The translations under genes were made by a program, and so were the position numbers. A model generated the notes under the pieces. It made no database searches, was not told where the DNA came from, and saw only the letters and a list, made by a program, of their open reading frames with translations. DNA of 64,000 bases from an uncultured Butyricimonas sp. (GTDB taxonomy: Bacteria; Bacteroidota; Bacteroidia; Bacteroidales; Marinifilaceae), in assembly GCA_944321845.1 (NCBI GenBank), contig CALUMT010000034.1:1-64000 (forward strand), in the 5' to 3' direction. This document shows, piece after piece, positions 62,734 through 64,000 of this stretch. Numbering within the stretch: position 1 is the stretch's first letter; each line of letters opens with the position of its first letter.

Positions 62734-63900
62734 ATGAAAAATATTTTATTATTGGGGATTTTCGGTCTTCTATTAGCCGCTTGCGCGGAAGAAACAAACG
62801 TGGAAATCATCGGGAATATCAAGAACGCGAACAACACGACGGTCTACCTCGACCAAAACGACGTGAACGCCCAACGGACCATTGATTCCGCCAAGATTGA
62901 TAAAAAGGGAAATTTCAGCTTCAAGACAAACATCACGCAACCGACATTCTACACGCTGAGATTCGCCGAAAACGAACAAATCGTTGTCATCGCTACCCCT
63001 GAAGAGAAACTGGAAATATCCGGGGATCTCCATGACCTGAGCAATAATTACTGGGTAGACGGGACCACCGACAATTCCCTTTGGATTAAATTACTTGCCT
63101 TCCAATTGAATCGCACGAAAACTTTAACGGATTCCGTAAAGACGGCTTATCAAGCCTTACCCCAGGGCAAGGAATACGACGCCCAACGTCAGGAATACGC
63201 CAAGAGCTGGGAAGAGGCCATAAACAAGCAAATCAATTTCACGAGGGATTTCATTCTCAAACACGCGGTATCTCCGGCTTCCTACTATGCCTTATACCAA
63301 CAAATCGACAACAACCTATACGTGATGGACGAGATTGAAGACTTGCACTATTTCAAAGTGGTTGCCTCTTCCATGAGCGCCATATACCCCGAATCGCAGT
63401 ACACGAAAGCCATCATGAACCACCTGGAAAAGATATACGATGCCATCCGGAACCAACAACTGGTCAATGCCATCAACAATTCCGAACAATCTTTACCGAA
63501 CATAAAGCTCCCTAACGTGAAAAATGACACGTTATCCCTGCTCCCGATTAAAACCAAACTCGTGGTGCTGGATTTCAACCTGATCACAGCCCCGGAAAGC
63601 AAGGAACACATCGAGCAAATGAAAGCCGTATACAACAAGTTCAAGAACCGGGGTGTCGAGATTTACCAGGTATGTCTGGACAACAACAGACTACTGTGGG
63701 AGGAGGTCATCAAACAATACGGCATCACCTGGAAATGCGTATGGGACGAGAATGCCCTACGTAGTCGCAGCGCCGCGATATGGAACATCAAAAACATTCC
63801 CGCGAACTACATCATCAATCAGGACATGGAGATCGTGGGTAAGAACCTGTACGGGGACAGACTGGCCGACCGGTTAAATGATTTGTTACAACGGAAATAA
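62734..63900 (+). CDS. DUF4369 lipoprotein with thioredoxin-like domain lacking CxxC
   Basis: A 388-residue lipoprotein (MKNILLLGIFGLLLAACAEE, Cys17). DUF4369 lies at about 22-110 (IIGNIKNANNTTVYLDQND, KIDKKGNFSFKTNI). A TlpA/AhpC-like thioredoxin fold covers about 250-388 (KTKLVVLDFNLITAPESKEH, GVEIYQVCLDNNRLLWEEVI, IWNIKNIPANYIINQDMEIV, cis-Pro loop IPANY). The position normally holding WCxxC reads NLITAPESK, with no cysteine, so it cannot act as a thiol oxidoreductase by the usual mechanism. Common in Bacteroidales; role unknown. It lies directly upstream of lpxH on the same strand (5-bp gap). Confidence 0.85.
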   Translation: MKNILLLGIFGLLLAACAEETNVEIIGNIKNANNTTVYLDQNDVNAQRTIDSAKIDKKGNFSFKTNITQPTFYTLRFAENEQIVVIATPEEKLEISGDLHDLSNNYWVDGTTDNSLWIKLLAFQLNRTKTLTDSVKTAYQALPQGKEYDAQRQEYAKSWEEAINKQINFTRDFILKHAVSPASYYALYQQIDNNLYVMDEIEDLHYFKVVASSMSAIYPESQYTKAIMNHLEKIYDAIRNQQLVNAINNSEQSLPNIKLPNVKNDTLSLLPIKTKLVVLDFNLITAPESKEHIEQMKAVYNKFKNRGVEIYQVCLDNNRLLWEEVIKQYGITWKCVWDENALRSRSAAIWNIKNIPANYIINQDMEIVGKNLYGDRLADRLNDLLQRK

Positions 63901-63905
63901 CACGC

Positions 63906-64000
63906 ATGGAAAATTCCAGCATAACTCGTGATAAAAGCATTTATTTTCTATCAGATGCCCATTTAGGAGCAACGGTTCTGAACGATAACGACATTCGGGA
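63906..64000 (+). CDS. lpxH: UDP-2,3-diacylglucosamine diphosphatase, N-terminal fragment
   Basis: The ATG at 63906 opens a frame that runs off the window after 31 codons. It contains SIYFLSDAHLGA, the first metallophosphoesterase motif (SDxHLG) as found in LpxH-type enzymes of lipid A synthesis. Only this motif is visible, so another calcineurin-like phosphoesterase is possible, but the spacing from the start and the sequence fit LpxH well. Confidence 0.75.
   Translation, partial: MENSSITRDKSIYFLSDAHLGATVLNDNDIR

Noticed and set aside
1-64000. CRISPR arrays, insertion sequences, prophage or integrase genes
   Set aside because: No regularly spaced identical repeats, transposase or integrase motifs were seen in any part of the window.

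Overview
This window is typical of the phylum Bacteroidota, order Bacteroidales. The evidence is SusC/SusD outer-membrane pairs, FecI/FecR-type regulation, many lipoproteins with a Cys near residue 18, Bacteroidota-restricted families (DUF3109, DUF4296, DUF3098, DUF4843, DUF4252, DUF4369, HYC_CC_PP), a type III pantothenate kinase, and promoters of the form TTTG-N19-TAnnTTTG in front of tRNA and other genes. The gene content resembles Odoribacteraceae (Butyricimonas/Odoribacter); the genus is an inference.

Layout. 1-8.2 kb: start of gcvP (runs off the left edge), tRNA-His, a DUF3109 protein, gpmI, a DUF4296 lipoprotein overlapping a small amidohydrolase-like remnant, an Mla-type lipid ABC transporter (mlaEF) and divergent manC. 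8.2-19.4 kb: a long minus-strand housekeeping block (ftsX, DUF3098, uppP, truB, queA, mfd, coaX, TPR protein, lptC, CNNM transporter). 19.5-29.1 kb: tRNA-Gly and tRNA-Leu(UAA), clpB, an S46 dipeptidyl-peptidase, a DUF4252 protein, waaA and an S37 peptidase.

29.2-43.7 kb is an accessory locus read on the minus strand: ECF sigma factor, FecR anti-sigma factor, two paralogous metzincin-type metalloproteases, a SusC-like receptor with an N-terminal STN signalling domain, SusD, a DUF4843 lipoprotein and a PKD-like lipoprotein. It reads as a self-regulated system for handling protein or glycoprotein at the cell surface. 43.7-47.0 kb holds a GC-rich gene fusing an ABC-2-like membrane domain, an M1-aminopeptidase-like region without the zinc motif, and a golvesin-like C-terminal domain. 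A two-part sequence, TTTGTCACCC-N17-GTCTT, lies in front of both fecR and this fusion gene, so one sigma factor may drive both.

47.4-64 kb: a MATE exporter, a TonB receptor plus HAD phosphatase operon, tRNA-Leu(CAA), a structured non-coding RNA resembling 6S RNA, a small lipoprotein with a Wzi-type protein, rlmN-rmuC, a nucleotidyltransferase and sugar-kinase pair, a metal-related module (HYC_CC_PP protein, TonB receptor, Cys-rich HMA protein), a DUF4369 lipoprotein and the start of lpxH.

Three intergenic regions (2.4, 22.7 and 54.55 kb) carry degenerate tandem arrays with an exact 11-bp period and a shared consensus close to NNAGNARGTGA. I do not recognise this element. It and the shared ECF-promoter-like pair are the least expected signals in the window.
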